64,000 bases of DNA from Punica granatum. Lineage: Eukaryota > Streptophyta > Magnoliopsida > Myrtales > Lythraceae. The position numbers and the translations under genes are program-made. Where the stretch lies: NCBI RefSeq assembly GCF_007655135.1, contig NC_045130.1, forward strand, positions 9,734,001 to 9,798,000, written 5' to 3'. Below the pieces are notes generated by a model. The model ran no database searches and was not told the origin of the DNA. It worked only from the letters and a program-made list of their open reading frames with translations. Each line of letters starts with the position of its first letter. Within the stretch, counting starts at the first letter, position 1. Positions 49,331 to 61,132 of this stretch are shown here, piece after piece.

Positions 49331-49954
49331 CTAAGAATCTTCTTTGACTAACTTATAACCTTTAGGGGCTCTAGGTTGGTCTAAAGGATTCCAGATTTCA
49401 CTTGGCTTGAGTTTTTGCCAGGGCATGGTCATAGGAGGAGTAAGTTCATGCTTTCTAGGTCTGTCATGGAATCTGACGAGTTCTTCACGAATAAATTTTC
49501 TAAAGACTTCTTCTGTGGGTGTTTCTATATGAGGTTCCTTCCCCCCTTTTGAAACAGACTCTCGGATTCCTACGACTTCATCTAAAAGCTTGGTAGTTTC
49601 ATCTAATGTTTCTTTAAACGAGATTTCTTTGACTCTCCTAATGACTTCATTTAGCTCTTCCTTTAAGCTAGAGATTTCTTCATGTTGTTTCTGAGTAATC
49701 TTTTGATTAAGGCTGACTAATAGGTCGACTATTACGTTCAACTGAGGGTGGAACGTATGACTGATGTGAGGGTACTTATCTCCTTGGGTACACTCAGCTA
49801 AAGACTTATTTTCGTCTAGATATTTCTCTGTGGGAAATGCTAGACCATGAATGCTATTTTCATCAAAATAAGGATTGTTTCTAAAGGCTTCGCCTAGAGT
49901 TCTTTGATAGCCTACTTCTTTTAGAAGTTTTTCAAGATTACCAGATCCTAACAT
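49331..49954 (-). CDS. Virion-associated-like coiled-coil protein, lineage D copy 1
   Basis: 207 aa, uninterrupted. N-terminal MLGSGNLEKLLKEVGYQRT, central helix from NVIVDLLVSLNQKI through a Lys/Glu/Leu coiled coil, a Gly-rich turn VSKGGKE encoded by a polypurine tract (49537-49550), and a basic C-terminus with RFHDRPRKHE. The role is assigned by position only. Confidence 0.72.
   Translation of the reverse strand: MLGSGNLEKLLKEVGYQRTLGEAFRNNPYFDENSIHGLAFPTEKYLDENKSLAECTQGDKYPHISHTFHPQLNVIVDLLVSLNQKITQKQHEEISSLKEELNEVIRRVKEISFKETLDETTKLLDEVVGIRESVSKGGKEPHIETPTEEVFRKFIREELVRFHDRPRKHELTPPMTMPWQKLKPSEIWNPLDQPRAPKGYKLVKEDS
49537..49550 (-). promoter_or_regulatory. Polypurine tract in the virion-associated ORF, lineage D copy 1
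   Basis: Minus strand AAAAGGGGGGAAGG. A third candidate plus-strand primer. In lineage C the corresponding place is the breakpoint at 27700. Confidence 0.5.
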
Positions 49955-49966
49955 GATGATTATTTA

Positions 49967-50203
49967 CTAATTGGATTCATGAATAGCCCTGGTTACACAG
50001 GCTCTACACTCGACTAATTTTATCAAAAGACTTTCATTTGGACATCTATCTATAACAGATGACAAGACTCTATCAAAGTGGTGTAGGGTTTCTAATCCTA
50101 CAGATTTCAAAGCATCTACAGCAGCGTCCTGACGCTCTAGACGAGTTAATCTCAAAATATGAGACAAGATTCTAACAGTAAGATCACGATCTGAACGATC
50201 CAT
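49967..50203 (-). pseudogene. 86-aa ORF, lineage D copy 2, cut at the tandem junction
   Basis: The last residues are replaced after RAIHES by Asn and a stop. Compared with 61619-61970, 89 bases are missing between two GAATC repeats, removing the ORF end and the whole PBS. This marks the head-to-tail junction of copies 2 and 1. Confidence 0.85.
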
Positions 50204-50323
50204 CAAGAATATTTCAGGGAAAATCTGAAAGACTTTTCATAACTTGAATCCAAATGAAAATACACAGAATAATAACTTGCACAGGCAGAAAATTAATAGA
50301 CGTTACAGCAAACAAGAATGCAA

Positions 50324-50692
50324 TCAGCAAGAGCATGAGCCAGTAACGACTCTCCAACCATTTCCTTCTGTAAAGAATACATACGGAAAACAATCCGAAC
50401 AGAATTCTGAGACTTTGATTCCTAGTTTCTTCCTAGACTCACTAGCTTCTAGGAGGTAGAGTTGTTCTTCTTCGGAATATCCTTTCAGGTGAATGGTTTC
50501 TCCAATCCAGATTAATTCTGTAAGCTGAATCTTTCTATCTTTGGGGATAGCCTTGACCATTTCTCTATAGAGGAAAGACTGGGTTGCAGTTTTGATCTCT
50601 AGAATATTTTCTTCAAGAGGTCTCTTCCTAGACATCCTTGGAGGACCGAATCTTATTGACTTCTGAAGCCTAGGGTGTTTTGAACGACGCAT
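50324..50692 (-). CDS. Small Cys-containing ORF, lineage D copy 2
   Basis: 122 aa, same translation as copy 1. Confidence 0.68.
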   Translation of the reverse strand: MRRSKHPRLQKSIRFGPPRMSRKRPLEENILEIKTATQSFLYREMVKAIPKDRKIQLTELIWIGETIHLKGYSEEEQLYLLEASESRKKLGIKVSEFCSDCFPYVFFTEGNGWRVVTGSCSC

Positions 50693-50881
50693 CCTAGCAA
50701 AGAATCAAAATAGAAGAAATAAGAGGCTTTCCTCGGAGATCTCACCATGTGTTAGGAGTATGCTTCACAGAATGTTTCATAAGCTATGCTTCAATGAATA
50801 TGACTGCATCGAGAGGCCTTGCCGGAGCATGGGCTATTTGATTCCGAAACTCGGGTAGTTAACCTGAGCTTGTCAAGCGAC

Positions 50882-51904
50882 TTAGATTCTTCTAGAAAGA
50901 TCCTTAGTGAGGATACTGAGTTCATTGACTTGACTCTTAAGTTCTGCTATATCTTCCTTATGAGGTAAGACTATGACTTCAGGAGCTTTCTCCAAGATTT
51001 CATTTTCACTAATGACTGATCCTTTATCAGAATAATCTTTAAGCCTAAGACTTTCTAGACGGTCTAGATTCTCACGAATTCTACTGACTGTTAAAGGCTC
51101 AGAAATGGCTTCTGGGACTTTGACTAGACGAGAAGAACTAGCTTCTTCGATGATTGGTAAAGGCAGTCTAGAAATAGGCTCTAACCTAGTAGAGGTTTTT
51201 GCGAATAATTCATCTATGACTATTTTATCCTTGTTAATGAATTCTACAGAATGATGACTATTAGACAGAGCATATGAGCATGCATATGTAATGCTGAATG
51301 GAATGTCAGCATCTTCCATTATATCTTTTCGTTCAAGTTCGAAAAGAAGACCAAGAGAATTGTTAAATTTAGAAGAAGACAGAGGAATAGCATAGTTGCA
51401 AGTAACATTAAACTTGACAACAGAATAACCAAGATCACCAGAAATGATTCCTATGACCTTCTCAGAATCACGAGTCATACGATTATCTATGACGACTATT
51501 TTGACTGGACAATGAATACCACGTCTGAATGTAGATTTAATTAAGATTTGGATAGTAGACACATGAATCCAACCTATCTTGGACCTATCAGACTCTTTCA
51601 TTTTCTTGATTCTATCATTGACTTGTTCAGAATTTACAAGTGTAAGGCACCTATCACCTTTGGCTTCTCTAAGTTTGATTGGAAACTCTTCGACTGTTCT
51701 TCCTAAGCATACAATGTTTTTACGACTGTGAAGAAGACTACCTATCAGATTCTTTTTAGACTTAGATCTAAAACCAGATCCATCCTTTAGAGTGATGACT
51801 CCATTTCTTTCGACTTCTGTTATCCTAGCATCTTCGATAAGAATATCAGTAGAGTAATCACCAGACTCATCACGCAAAGATACAACAGAATAAAGATCTT
51901 CCAT
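50882..51904 (-). CDS. Movement protein, lineage D copy 2
   Basis: 340 aa, uninterrupted, with Arg in the STFRRG segment as in other lineages. Confidence 0.93.
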   Translation of the reverse strand: MEDLYSVVSLRDESGDYSTDILIEDARITEVERNGVITLKDGSGFRSKSKKNLIGSLLHSRKNIVCLGRTVEEFPIKLREAKGDRCLTLVNSEQVNDRIKKMKESDRSKIGWIHVSTIQILIKSTFRRGIHCPVKIVVIDNRMTRDSEKVIGIISGDLGYSVVKFNVTCNYAIPLSSSKFNNSLGLLFELERKDIMEDADIPFSITYACSYALSNSHHSVEFINKDKIVIDELFAKTSTRLEPISRLPLPIIEEASSSRLVKVPEAISEPLTVSRIRENLDRLESLRLKDYSDKGSVISENEILEKAPEVIVLPHKEDIAELKSQVNELSILTKDLSRRI

Positions 51905-52558
51905 AAAGACTATACCTGGAATTTACGCTTCAGAGTTGAATGTCTGAGAGTTCTTCGAGATTTAAGAATAAGAATTCAGAGATTAGTTCACAGATTATGC
52001 AGACAAAAGAATACAATGAATCATAACAGAACATAATTGTTCGACAGTTAAACATAACTGGGAGTAGATATGCTTCAATCAACAAATTTTATTGATAGTA
52101 ATTGTAAACGAACAATGGAATTGGGATAGGGAGTTTACAGTCTTCTCGGACCGGAGGTACGTAGAGAGATAGATGGGCTCCAGGGGATATACCTGCGGCT
52201 ACGGCGGCGGACACCTTCCTATGCCTCTGCCTGCGGTCTCGACCCAACCTCTTACTCTTATCTCACCTATTTCGCTCCCTTAAGACCGACGGAGATCGAT
52301 CCCTTATATAGGAAGAGAAGGAGGAGAGAAGATACCTCACGACGCATCTCAACCATTGATAAGCAACGGCTGAGATTCAGATCTAGGAAAAGGTGGAGAG
52401 TGGCCGACAAAAGGCGCACTAACCAAAAGTAGTGGTTGACAGCCCACATGGTGTCAGTGCCACAAAAGAAAAAAGACACAAAAGGACAAGGCCCTAGTGG
52501 CCGACCCATACAGCTGTTACATAGCTGTAGACTTCTTCGGACGTCAGGGATGACGTCA
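51905..52558 (-). promoter_or_regulatory. Viral promoter, leader and poly(A) region, lineage D copy 2
   Basis: Double TGACG element 52540-52558, TATATAAG at 52303-52310, AATAAA near 52088-52093; one extra A in an A-run distinguishes it from copy 1. Confidence 0.79.
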
Positions 52559-54162
52559 GTCTTCAATTGGTTCCAGCTCCGAATCAGAGACTCCTTTTGG
52601 GCTGGATCCTTCAGCATCCTTCGATGGGCTTGACGACTCCTTGGGCTTTGGACTGCATAATTGGCATTGGTGGTTGCCAATCCATTCTCCTTTGGATCCG
52701 GAGAGATTTGCGCAGAGTTCAGCCCGATTTCTTGGTTTGCAGACTTCAAGGTCTATGATAGGCCTTTCAAAGACTCGGAGAACCCTCTCCTGGGCAGGGT
52801 TCATTTTGAACTTAGGATTAGTAGGGTGAGACACCAGTAGAACTGTGGCAGACTTGTAGCGGACGGCAGTCTGCTCTTGCATATTCTGTAGACGTTTGCA
52901 AAGACCAATATAGTTGACTATATAGTAGCCATCGCGATGGTCTTGCCTGAGTGCTTCAGCTGGACAAGTATCAATTGGTGGATAATTGAGATTGCTTTTG
53001 CCAATGGTCACCAGATGATGAGCATCTAGTGGATTTCTTCGATATCCTCCCCCCTTGGAAAAAATTCTGGATAGGAAGAATGGCATTTGACGAAGATATC
53101 CTTGCTTTCCATGACTCCATGGCAGAATTTTGCGACAGCCTCCTTGAATCTTCCATTGAAAAGCCTGAACTGCTCAGTGATAGACTTTCCATTGGAATAG
53201 ATTGTATCCACGAGGCCGCTCATGAAGAATTCATAAACAGTCTCCGAAGAGGCTTCTGGTAGAATAATAGCTTTTGGACCATAGGCATGGCGCCAAACTG
53301 GGTAGAAACCCAAAGACTTGTAAGCTTCCTTGTATTCGACCAGTTGAGTAAACTTCTCACGGTATTGCTCGACTGTGAGAATCTGCTTCTTCTCGAACTG
53401 CTCGCGAGTAGGAATGCTTGAGATAGTCGGGACACTAGTAGAGCTAGAAGCTCCGCCTGGAATGCGTCCTAGACTTCGTAGCTTGTTGATTCCTTCATGC
53501 TGCGGAAACGGTGCAGCAGAGACTTTAGCAGCAAAGGTGCTGCCTGATTCCTTCAAGGCCTCTTGGGCGAGGGCAAGAGTTTTGTAACTCTTGTGAATGA
53601 TGTTTGGCTTTCCCTGAACATGAAGGGAGACTTTGTGCCATTCATCATAAAGTCCTCGCATAGGACCATTGAAGATCACATAGAATTTCTTGGGTCTGGC
53701 ATGTTGCCAGAGAGAATCTTCTGGAAGGTTGATCTCTGAAGCTTTCGCCGCAGAGACTGCTGTGCTGACTGCTGGGAGCTTGGACCCTGCAGTTGACTCT
53801 TCTTTGCGGGTAGAAGAGAGCTTGGACTCTTCTACTTCTGACTCATCTTCAGAATATTCGGACCATTTTTTCTTGGTCTGAACAGCTTGCTTGGGAATGA
53901 AGGAAGAAGTTCCTTGATCACCGACTTCTTTCTTTCTTTGCTCAGCAGACTGTTGAATGTAATCAGGAATGAGTTCTTGAATGCCTTCTGGCAGAGATTC
54001 CTTTTGAGTCTCAGCTGGGAGAGACTCCTTCTTGACTTCTAAGCCGAGAATCTTCGCAAGTTGCTCTTTTTGGAGCTGAATACTCTCGACTTCCTTCATA
54101 AGAGACTCTATCATAGCCATTTTACTGGCCACAATATCTTCGAGTGCTTTCACGGCTTCCAT
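52556..54162 (-). pseudogene. TAV, lineage D copy 2, one-base frameshift
   Basis: One G is lost near 53031, just downstream of the polypurine tract, so the frame stops at 53026-53028. The viroplasmin domain lies before the break and is intact; the last 150 or so residues are out of frame. Confidence 0.9.
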
Positions 54163-56300
54163 TCCCGTGTCAGAGTATCGGGAAGAAAGTTCTGGGAGCC
54201 CTTGATGTGTTGCTCCACGAATGTGTATGGCTCGAGCTCGAGTTGCCAACGGATGAGCCTCCCTTGGCTGTAGCCCTGCTTGAATCCTTTGAGATGCCTG
54301 AACCGAGTAACATAGCTGCTATCAGTTCTCAGAATAAACTTCCGGGGTAGAAGTTCGACACGCCACTTCTTAAGGGTTTTAATGACTGCTAAGAGCTCGC
54401 GCTCATGAGTTGTGTAATTCTGTTCGGCCTTTGAAAAAGAACCGCAAACATATTTACACAGACGTTCCTGTAAGACAGAAGCTATGTTAGCATAATAAGT
54501 CCCCGAGGGACGCGATTGTTCCCGCAATCGCCTAAGGCGGACTGATTTCTCAGATCGGGCCTTAGTAAGACTACTATCGTCGCCGTTGTGACACAGCGGA
54601 CCATGACTTAACCATTCAGAATTTCTGGCCGGAAATAAACCATGGAATTGGAGTGTTTTTGAGGCATCAACCTCTTCATAGGATTTCTCCCGTAGAATGG
54701 ACAAGAAGTCCTTTGAATCAATCTCGACTGCTTTACCGACGACGGCTGTCATCGTTCCGGACCAAGTGTCTCCACTTGCGTCTGTTGAAATGATAATCAA
54801 ATCATCTTCAGAAGGGTTGTAAAGAGGTGGAAGATTTTTACAAATAGATTTCAAATATCGAACATTTTCTGAATCTCTTTCGGACCAAGTCCAGACTCGT
54901 TTTTCAGAAAGCTTTTCTTGAAGACTCTTTCTTGCCTTGGATAGGTCTTTCAACCATCCTTGGTCTGAAATGTAGTTTAAACTACCAAGAAAACGTTGTA
55001 ATTGCTTCTTATCTTCCATTTTGTCAGGAAATAGATTCAATTTTTCAAGAATATGAGGTTGAAGACTAAAATCTCCATTTTGCTTGATCGTGAGACCAAG
55101 AAAATCGATTTCTTTTTTGCAAAGGATTGCTTTCTTTTTAGAAATTATGATTCCTTTATCAAAATATCGTTTTAAAACAGTTTTAAGATGTTTCTTATGA
55201 TTTTCAAGACTTCCTTTTGAAAAGATGATAATATCATCTATGTATGCTAAACAGAAAGAATCCAAACCTGTGAGATTCTCGTCCATGAATCTTTGGTAGA
55301 TTGATGGTGCCTGTTTAAGACCAAAAGGTAAGACGTTAAATTCATACTGCTTTTGAGGAGGACAAGTGAATGCTGTTAATTCCTTGGTGGACTCCTCAAG
55401 ACGGATTTGCCAGTATCCAGACTTTGCATCTAGAGTGCTAAACCATTGACATCCTTTTAGCTTTGCTAGAATATAATCCTTTCTAGGAAGACTATACGCA
55501 TCTCCGAAGGTAGCTTCGTTCATGCGTTTGTAGTTAATGACCATACGCCTTTTACCGCGTTTTAGCTCATTATGATTTTCAACGTAGAATGCTGGTGCGC
55601 TATGGCGACTCTTACTAGCTCTAATGACTCCTAATTCTAAGAGCTGCTTACACTCTTCTTTGAATTCTTCTACATCCTTAAGGGTGTATGGAATGTTATT
55701 AGGAACTTTAACTTCCTTAAGAGGATCCTTGAGCTTGATTTCTACGAGCATTCTATTTCTATTCTTAGACTGGTCTAGTGGATTATCACTAGTGATTGCA
55801 TCTAAAAGCCGTTCTATTTCGGCAGAATCAATATCGTTTTCTAACTCCTGGATAGACTTAGAAAGATAGTTTAACAACCTGAGTTGCTTAATTCTATTAC
55901 TATGGTAGATTGGAATTTGAATGACTCTTTTCTTCTGATTTTCTAAATCAGGACACGTAAGTTCAACGAACCTAGTTCTCTGAACGAATGGCTGATATAA
56001 TCTAAGAAAGTTATTTCCTATGATTAGATCCATGCCAGAATCATGCCTATAAATGCTTGGTGTGGGAAACCTGACTCCTTCTATCACAAGATTGACAAAT
56101 TCGGCTCTATGAGTAATTTTAAGAACAGACTTGTCAGCGATTGCTATCTCTAAAGGATATTCCATGGGTTTCCAGTACTTACCTGGAAGCAGACTAGGCT
56201 TTCCAAAACACACGCTCGCACCTGTGTCGATGTAGGCCATGACTGTTTTTCCACGGATTTTAACCTGGATGAATGTTGCGTTGGGGTTCTCCTTAGTCAT
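54150..56300 (-). CDS. Pol: protease-RT-RNase H, lineage D copy 2
   Basis: 716 aa, uninterrupted. Gly is present after DLII. Tyr replaces Cys in the VLKRYFDKG segment, where other copies have Cys. Confidence 0.94.
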   Translation of the reverse strand: MTKENPNATFIQVKIRGKTVMAYIDTGASVCFGKPSLLPGKYWKPMEYPLEIAIADKSVLKITHRAEFVNLVIEGVRFPTPSIYRHDSGMDLIIGNNFLRLYQPFVQRTRFVELTCPDLENQKKRVIQIPIYHSNRIKQLRLLNYLSKSIQELENDIDSAEIERLLDAITSDNPLDQSKNRNRMLVEIKLKDPLKEVKVPNNIPYTLKDVEEFKEECKQLLELGVIRASKSRHSAPAFYVENHNELKRGKRRMVINYKRMNEATFGDAYSLPRKDYILAKLKGCQWFSTLDAKSGYWQIRLEESTKELTAFTCPPQKQYEFNVLPFGLKQAPSIYQRFMDENLTGLDSFCLAYIDDIIIFSKGSLENHKKHLKTVLKRYFDKGIIISKKKAILCKKEIDFLGLTIKQNGDFSLQPHILEKLNLFPDKMEDKKQLQRFLGSLNYISDQGWLKDLSKARKSLQEKLSEKRVWTWSERDSENVRYLKSICKNLPPLYNPSEDDLIIISTDASGDTWSGTMTAVVGKAVEIDSKDFLSILREKSYEEVDASKTLQFHGLFPARNSEWLSHGPLCHNGDDSSLTKARSEKSVRLRRLREQSRPSGTYYANIASVLQERLCKYVCGSFSKAEQNYTTHERELLAVIKTLKKWRVELLPRKFILRTDSSYVTRFRHLKGFKQGYSQGRLIRWQLELEPYTFVEQHIKGSQNFLPDTLTREWKP

Positions 56301-58204
56301 CACTGGAGTACTCCGAATCTGAGCATTCTGAGTCAGTAACTAACTCATAATAGGACTCATCAGAATCATAGTCAGAATCTTCTATTGGCTCATAATTTCT
56401 AGACATGACACCTAGGAATACCTGAGCACGATTATTATTACGATTCTTTCTTTGACTGCATTCATTTGCATAATGACCTTCTTCGTTGCATATCCAGCAA
56501 CGGCATGTTTTCTTGCCTTCAGGGCAGAATCTTTTCTTATCTAGACTTTTTCTCTTAGGGTTGGTTTTTCTAAATCCTCCCCCCCTTCGAAAAAATTTTC
56601 GACTCTTCCAGTTTTGTTTCTTAGACCGACTCTTCCATGGTGGCCTACTGCCAGAATATCGCTTAAGGCGATAACGCTTCTTAGGAATACTAGATTTCTT
56701 CCTAGAGACTCTTCTTGACAGACTACGACAGCCATACTGCTGAGGAATATCTAGCCCTTGTTCTGGACCACAGCATATTCTAGTTTTCTTCATCATTTTC
56801 TCAGTTTTACGCCTGAGACAGACTTCTTCCATATGCTTCTTAACAATTGAGGCTATTCCTCCTAAAGTTGGGTAGACTGCTCCGATTTCGACTTCATGAT
56901 CATATCTTTCTCTGACCACGCTAGACACTGGATAGGGAAGTTTGTCTATGAAAAGATTCCTATATGCAGTAATATCTGCAGGTTCTATCAGCTGATAGTA
57001 ATATTCCTTAAACTGACAATAAAAAGAATTAAAGTAACACATGTCGCAGATTTCTAGCTTATTCATTTTATGCTTAAGCTCCTGCTGCTTTTCGATTGCT
57101 CCGACACCTGTCGTGACTGAACCAATGAACTCTCGTTCAATGTTAGTAACAAAATGATTCCAAATTTCATTACGAGTAAATGAAACAAAAGGATTAGCAT
57201 CATAATTGATAAGAGTAGAAATCATAGACATATACAGATGTACCTGTCCTCGAGTTTTATGCAACAAGAGTTGCCAGAGTTCTCTATTGTTTAGCTTGCT
57301 ATACTCTTCTCCTATTGAGACTTCTAATTTGGTCTTCATGACCCAATCAGTTAGGACTTTTTGATTGTCATCAACACAATCAAGATCTAAGACTGAACCG
57401 AAAGAATTGGTATTACCAGTTCGCAGAAGTTTATACTTCTGGGGAGTTTCCTTTTTCCATTTTCCACCTGCTTGGAAGAATCCTTGGTTATAGAAATCTT
57501 TATCAAAATTTCTATTATAATCAGAATCCTTACCTTCTCTATGTTCTTCTATGAAAGACACTTCTTTCTTAGTAGGACGATCCCTACGCTTGGTGGCTGG
57601 GAAACTACGTTCTTGGCCAATGTTGAATCTTGGTTCTAAGACTTCTTCATCAGAAAAGGCGAACATAACATCACCTTGTTCCTCAGTCATATTGAATGCT
57701 TTATCTTTTGGAGATTTGGCTTGGTCTATAGGGGACCTAGCACGATCAGATCTGGACCTAGATCTGGAGGCAATAGGACTAATGGACCTAGTCCTAGGTT
57801 TAGTCTTGCGACTAGACTTCTTACTAGAAGAGACTGAGACTTCCGACAGAGTTTCTTCGTCGGCAGCTGTGACTAAACTGGGCATACTACTATGAATGCT
57901 AGCTTCAGATCCTTCAGACTCAGAGGATTCTCTAATCCTATCTCCGAATCTCCTTTCTTCTTCGGAGTCAGACTCATTTTTATCCCTATAGTCTTGAAAC
58001 CTTCGTTTCTCAAAACTTCTATAGGCAGAATCTTTTGTTAGATCAAAGATCTCTGGATCTAAAGGGATTGGTTGTTTGAGTTTCTCAAACCTAGCTTTAT
58101 CTAGTTTAGCCTGCTCTTCGTAGCCTTTAGAGGCTTCTTCGAATCTTTGCTTATCTTTAGACTCTTTTTCTTTTCGACTCCTAACATAGACAGCTTCTGG
58201 GTCG
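56293..58204 (-). pseudogene. Capsid protein, lineage D copy 2, N-terminus removed by inversion
   Basis: It keeps the RS-like region, core, knuckle and acidic tail; similarity begins at about residue 172 (DPEAVYVRSRKEKE). At 58204 it meets plus-strand CP sequence. An open frame runs 47 residues into the inverted strand, which is accidental. Confidence 0.9.
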
Positions 58205-59523
58205 AACGTAGTTTCCCAGCCACCAAGCGTAGGGATCGTCCTACTAAGAAAGAAGAGTCTTTCATAGAAGAACATAGAGAAGGTAAGGATTCTGACTACA
58301 ATAGGAATTTTGATAAAGATTTCTATAACCAAGGATTCTTCCAAGCAGGTGGAAAATGGAAAAAGGAAACTCCCCAGAAGTATAAACTTCTGCGAACTGG
58401 TAATACCAATTCTTTCGGTTCAGTCTTAGATCTTGATTGTGTTGATGACAATCAAAAAGTCCTAACTGATTGGGTCATGAAGACCAAATTGGAAGTCTCA
58501 ATAGGAGAAGAGTATAGCAAGCTAAACAATAGAGAACTCTGGCAACTCTTGTTGCATAAAACTCGAGGACAGGTACATCTGTATATGTCTATGATTTCTA
58601 CTCTTATCAATTATGATGCTAATCCTTTTGTCTCTTTTACTCGTAATGAAATTTGGAATCATTTTGTTACTAACATTGAACGTGAGTTCATTGGTTCAGT
58701 CACGACAGGTGTCGGAGCAATCGAAAAGCAGCAGGAGCTTAAGCATAAAATGAATAAGCTAGAAATCTGCGACATGTGTTACTTTAATTCCTTTTATTGT
58801 CAGTTTAAGGAATATTACTATCAGCTGATAGAACCTGCAGATATTACTGCATATAGGAATCTTTTCATAGACAAACTTCCCTATCCAGTGTCTAGCGTGG
58901 TCAGAGAAAGATATGATCATGAAGTCGAAATCGGAGCAGTCTACCCAACTTTAGGAGGAATAGCCTCAATTGTTAAGAAGCATATGGAAGAAGTCTGTCT
59001 CAGGCGTAAAACTGAGAAAATGATGAAGAAAACTAGAATATGCTGTGGTCCAGAACAAGGGCTAGATATTCCTCAGCAGTATGGCTGTCGTAGTCTGTCA
59101 AGAAGAATCTCTAGGAAGAAATCTAGTATTCCTAAGAAGCGCTATCGCCTTAAGCGATATTCTGGCAGTAGGCCACCATGGAAGAGTCGGTCTAAGAAAC
59201 AAAACTGGAAGAGTCGAAAGTTTTTTCGAAGGGGGGGAGGATTTAGAAAAACCAACCCAAAGAGAAAAAGTCTAGATAAGAAAAGATTCTGCCCTGAAGG
59301 CAAGAAAACATGCCGTTGCTGGATATGCAACGAAGAAGGTCATTATGCAAATGAATGCAGTCAAAGAAAGAATCGTAATAATAATCGTGCTCAGGTATTC
59401 CTAGGTGTCATGTCTAGAAATTATGAGCCAATAGAAGATTCTGACTATGATTCTGATGAGTCCTATTATGAGTTAGTTACTGACTCAGAATGCTCAGATT
59501 CGGAGTACTCCAGTGATGACTAA
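58205..59523 (+). pseudogene. Capsid protein, C-terminal part, lineage D copy 3
   Basis: Starts at the SFPATKRRDRPTKKEES segment, the same point as the lineage C break at 19508. The core, basic region, knuckle and acidic tail are open to the stop, which overlaps Pol. Mirror of 56293-57611, with a 593-base spacer. Confidence 0.9.
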
Positions 59524-60943
59524 GGAGAACCCCAACGCAACATTCATCCAGGTTAAAATCCGTGGAAAAACAGTCATGGCCTACATCGACACAGGTGCGA
59601 GCGTGTGTTTTGGAAAGCCTAGTCTGCTTCCAGGTAAGTTCTGGAAACCTATGGAATATCCTTTAGAAATAGCAATCGCTGACAAGTCTGTTCTTAGAAT
59701 TACTCATAGAGCCGAATTTGTCAATCTTGTGATAGAAGGAGTCAGGTTTCCCACACCAAGCATTTATAGGCATGATTCTGGCATGGATCTAATCATAGGA
59801 AATAACTTTCTTAGATTATATCAGCCATTCGTTCAGAGAACTAGGTTCGTTGAACTTACGTGTCCTGATTTAGAAAATCAGAAGAAAAGAGTCATCCAAA
59901 TTCCAATCTACCATAGTAATAGAATTAAGCAACTCAGGTTGTTAAACTATCTTTCTAAGTCTATCCAGGAGTTAGAAAATGATATTGATTCTGCCGAAAT
60001 AGAACGGCTTTTAGATGCAATCACTAGTGATAATCCACTAGACCAGTCTAAGAATAGAAATAGAATGCTCGTAGAAATCAAGCTCAAGGATCCTCTTAAG
60101 GAAGTTAAAGTTCCTAATAACATTCCATACACCCTTAAGGATGTAGAAGAATTCAAAGAAGAGTGTAAGCAGCTCTTAGAATTAGGAGTCATTAGAGCTA
60201 GTAAGAGTCGCCATAGCGCACCAGCATTCTACGTAGAAAATCATAATGAACTAAATCATAATGTGTCTACTATCCAAATCTTAATTAAATCTACATTCAG
60301 ACGTGGTATTCATTGTCCAGTCAAAATAGTCGTCATAGATAATCGTATGACTCGTGATTCTGAGAAGGTCATAGGAATCATTTCTGGTGATCTTGGTTAT
60401 TCTGTTGTCAAGTTTAATGTTACTTGCAACTATGCTATTCCTCTGTCTTCTTCTAAATTTAACAATTCTCTTGGTCTTCTTTTCGAACTTGAACGAAAAG
60501 ATATAATGGAAGATGCTGACATTCCATTCAGCATTACATATGCATGCTCATATGCTCTGTCTAATAGTCATCATTCTGTAGAATTCATCAACAAGGACAA
60601 GATAGTCATAGATGAATTATTCGCAAAAACTTCTACTAGGTTAGAGCCTATTTCTAGACTTCCTCTACCAGTCATCGAAGAAGCTAGTTCTTCTCGTCTA
60701 GTCAAAGTCCCAGAAGCTATTTCTGAGCCCTTAACAGTCAGTAGAATTCGTGAAAATCTAGATCGTCAAGAGAGTCTTAGGCTTAAAGATTATTCTGATA
60801 AAGGATCAGTCATTAGTGAAAATGAAATCTTGGAGAAAGCTCCTGAGGTCATAGTCTTGCCCCATAAGGAAGATATAGCAGAACTTAAGAGTCAAGTCAA
60901 TGAACTCAGTATCCTTACTAAGGATCTTTCTAGAAGAATCTAA
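59516..60943 (+). pseudogene. In-frame Pol-MP chimera, lineage D copy 3
   Basis: About 246 residues of Pol (protease with DTGASVCFG and the start of RT up to YVENHNEL) are followed, after LNHN, by MP from VSTIQILIKSTFRRG to its normal end at 60943. The frame stays open across the junction near 60256, giving a 475-aa chimera. RT catalytic motifs, RNase H, TAV, promoter and the MP N-terminus are missing, so it is a deletion product with chance frame retention. Confidence 0.9.
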
Positions 60944-61132
60944 GTCGCTTGACAAGCTCAGGTTAACTACCCGAGTTTCGGAATCAAATAGCCCATGCTC
61001 CGGCAAGGCCTCTCGATGCAGTCACATTCATTGAAGCATAGCTTATGAAACATTCTGTGAAGCATACTCCTAACACATGGTGAGATCTCCGAGGAAAGCC
61101 TCTTATTTCTTCTATTTTGATTCTTTGATAGG

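Larger units (their letters stand above)
40558..58204. repeat. Head-to-tail tandem of lineage D genomes, 9385-bp period
   Basis: Small ORF, MP, TAV, Pol and CP starts in copy 2 all lie 9385 bases from those in copy 1. Adding the 89 bases lost at the junction suggests a genome of about 9.47 kb. Copy 2 lacks its CP N-terminus and virion-associated ORF. Confidence 0.9.

Noticed and set aside
58205..58344. N-terminal 47 residues of the 683-aa minus-strand frame
   Set aside because: Antisense of plus-strand CP across the inversion joint, not a real CP N-terminus.
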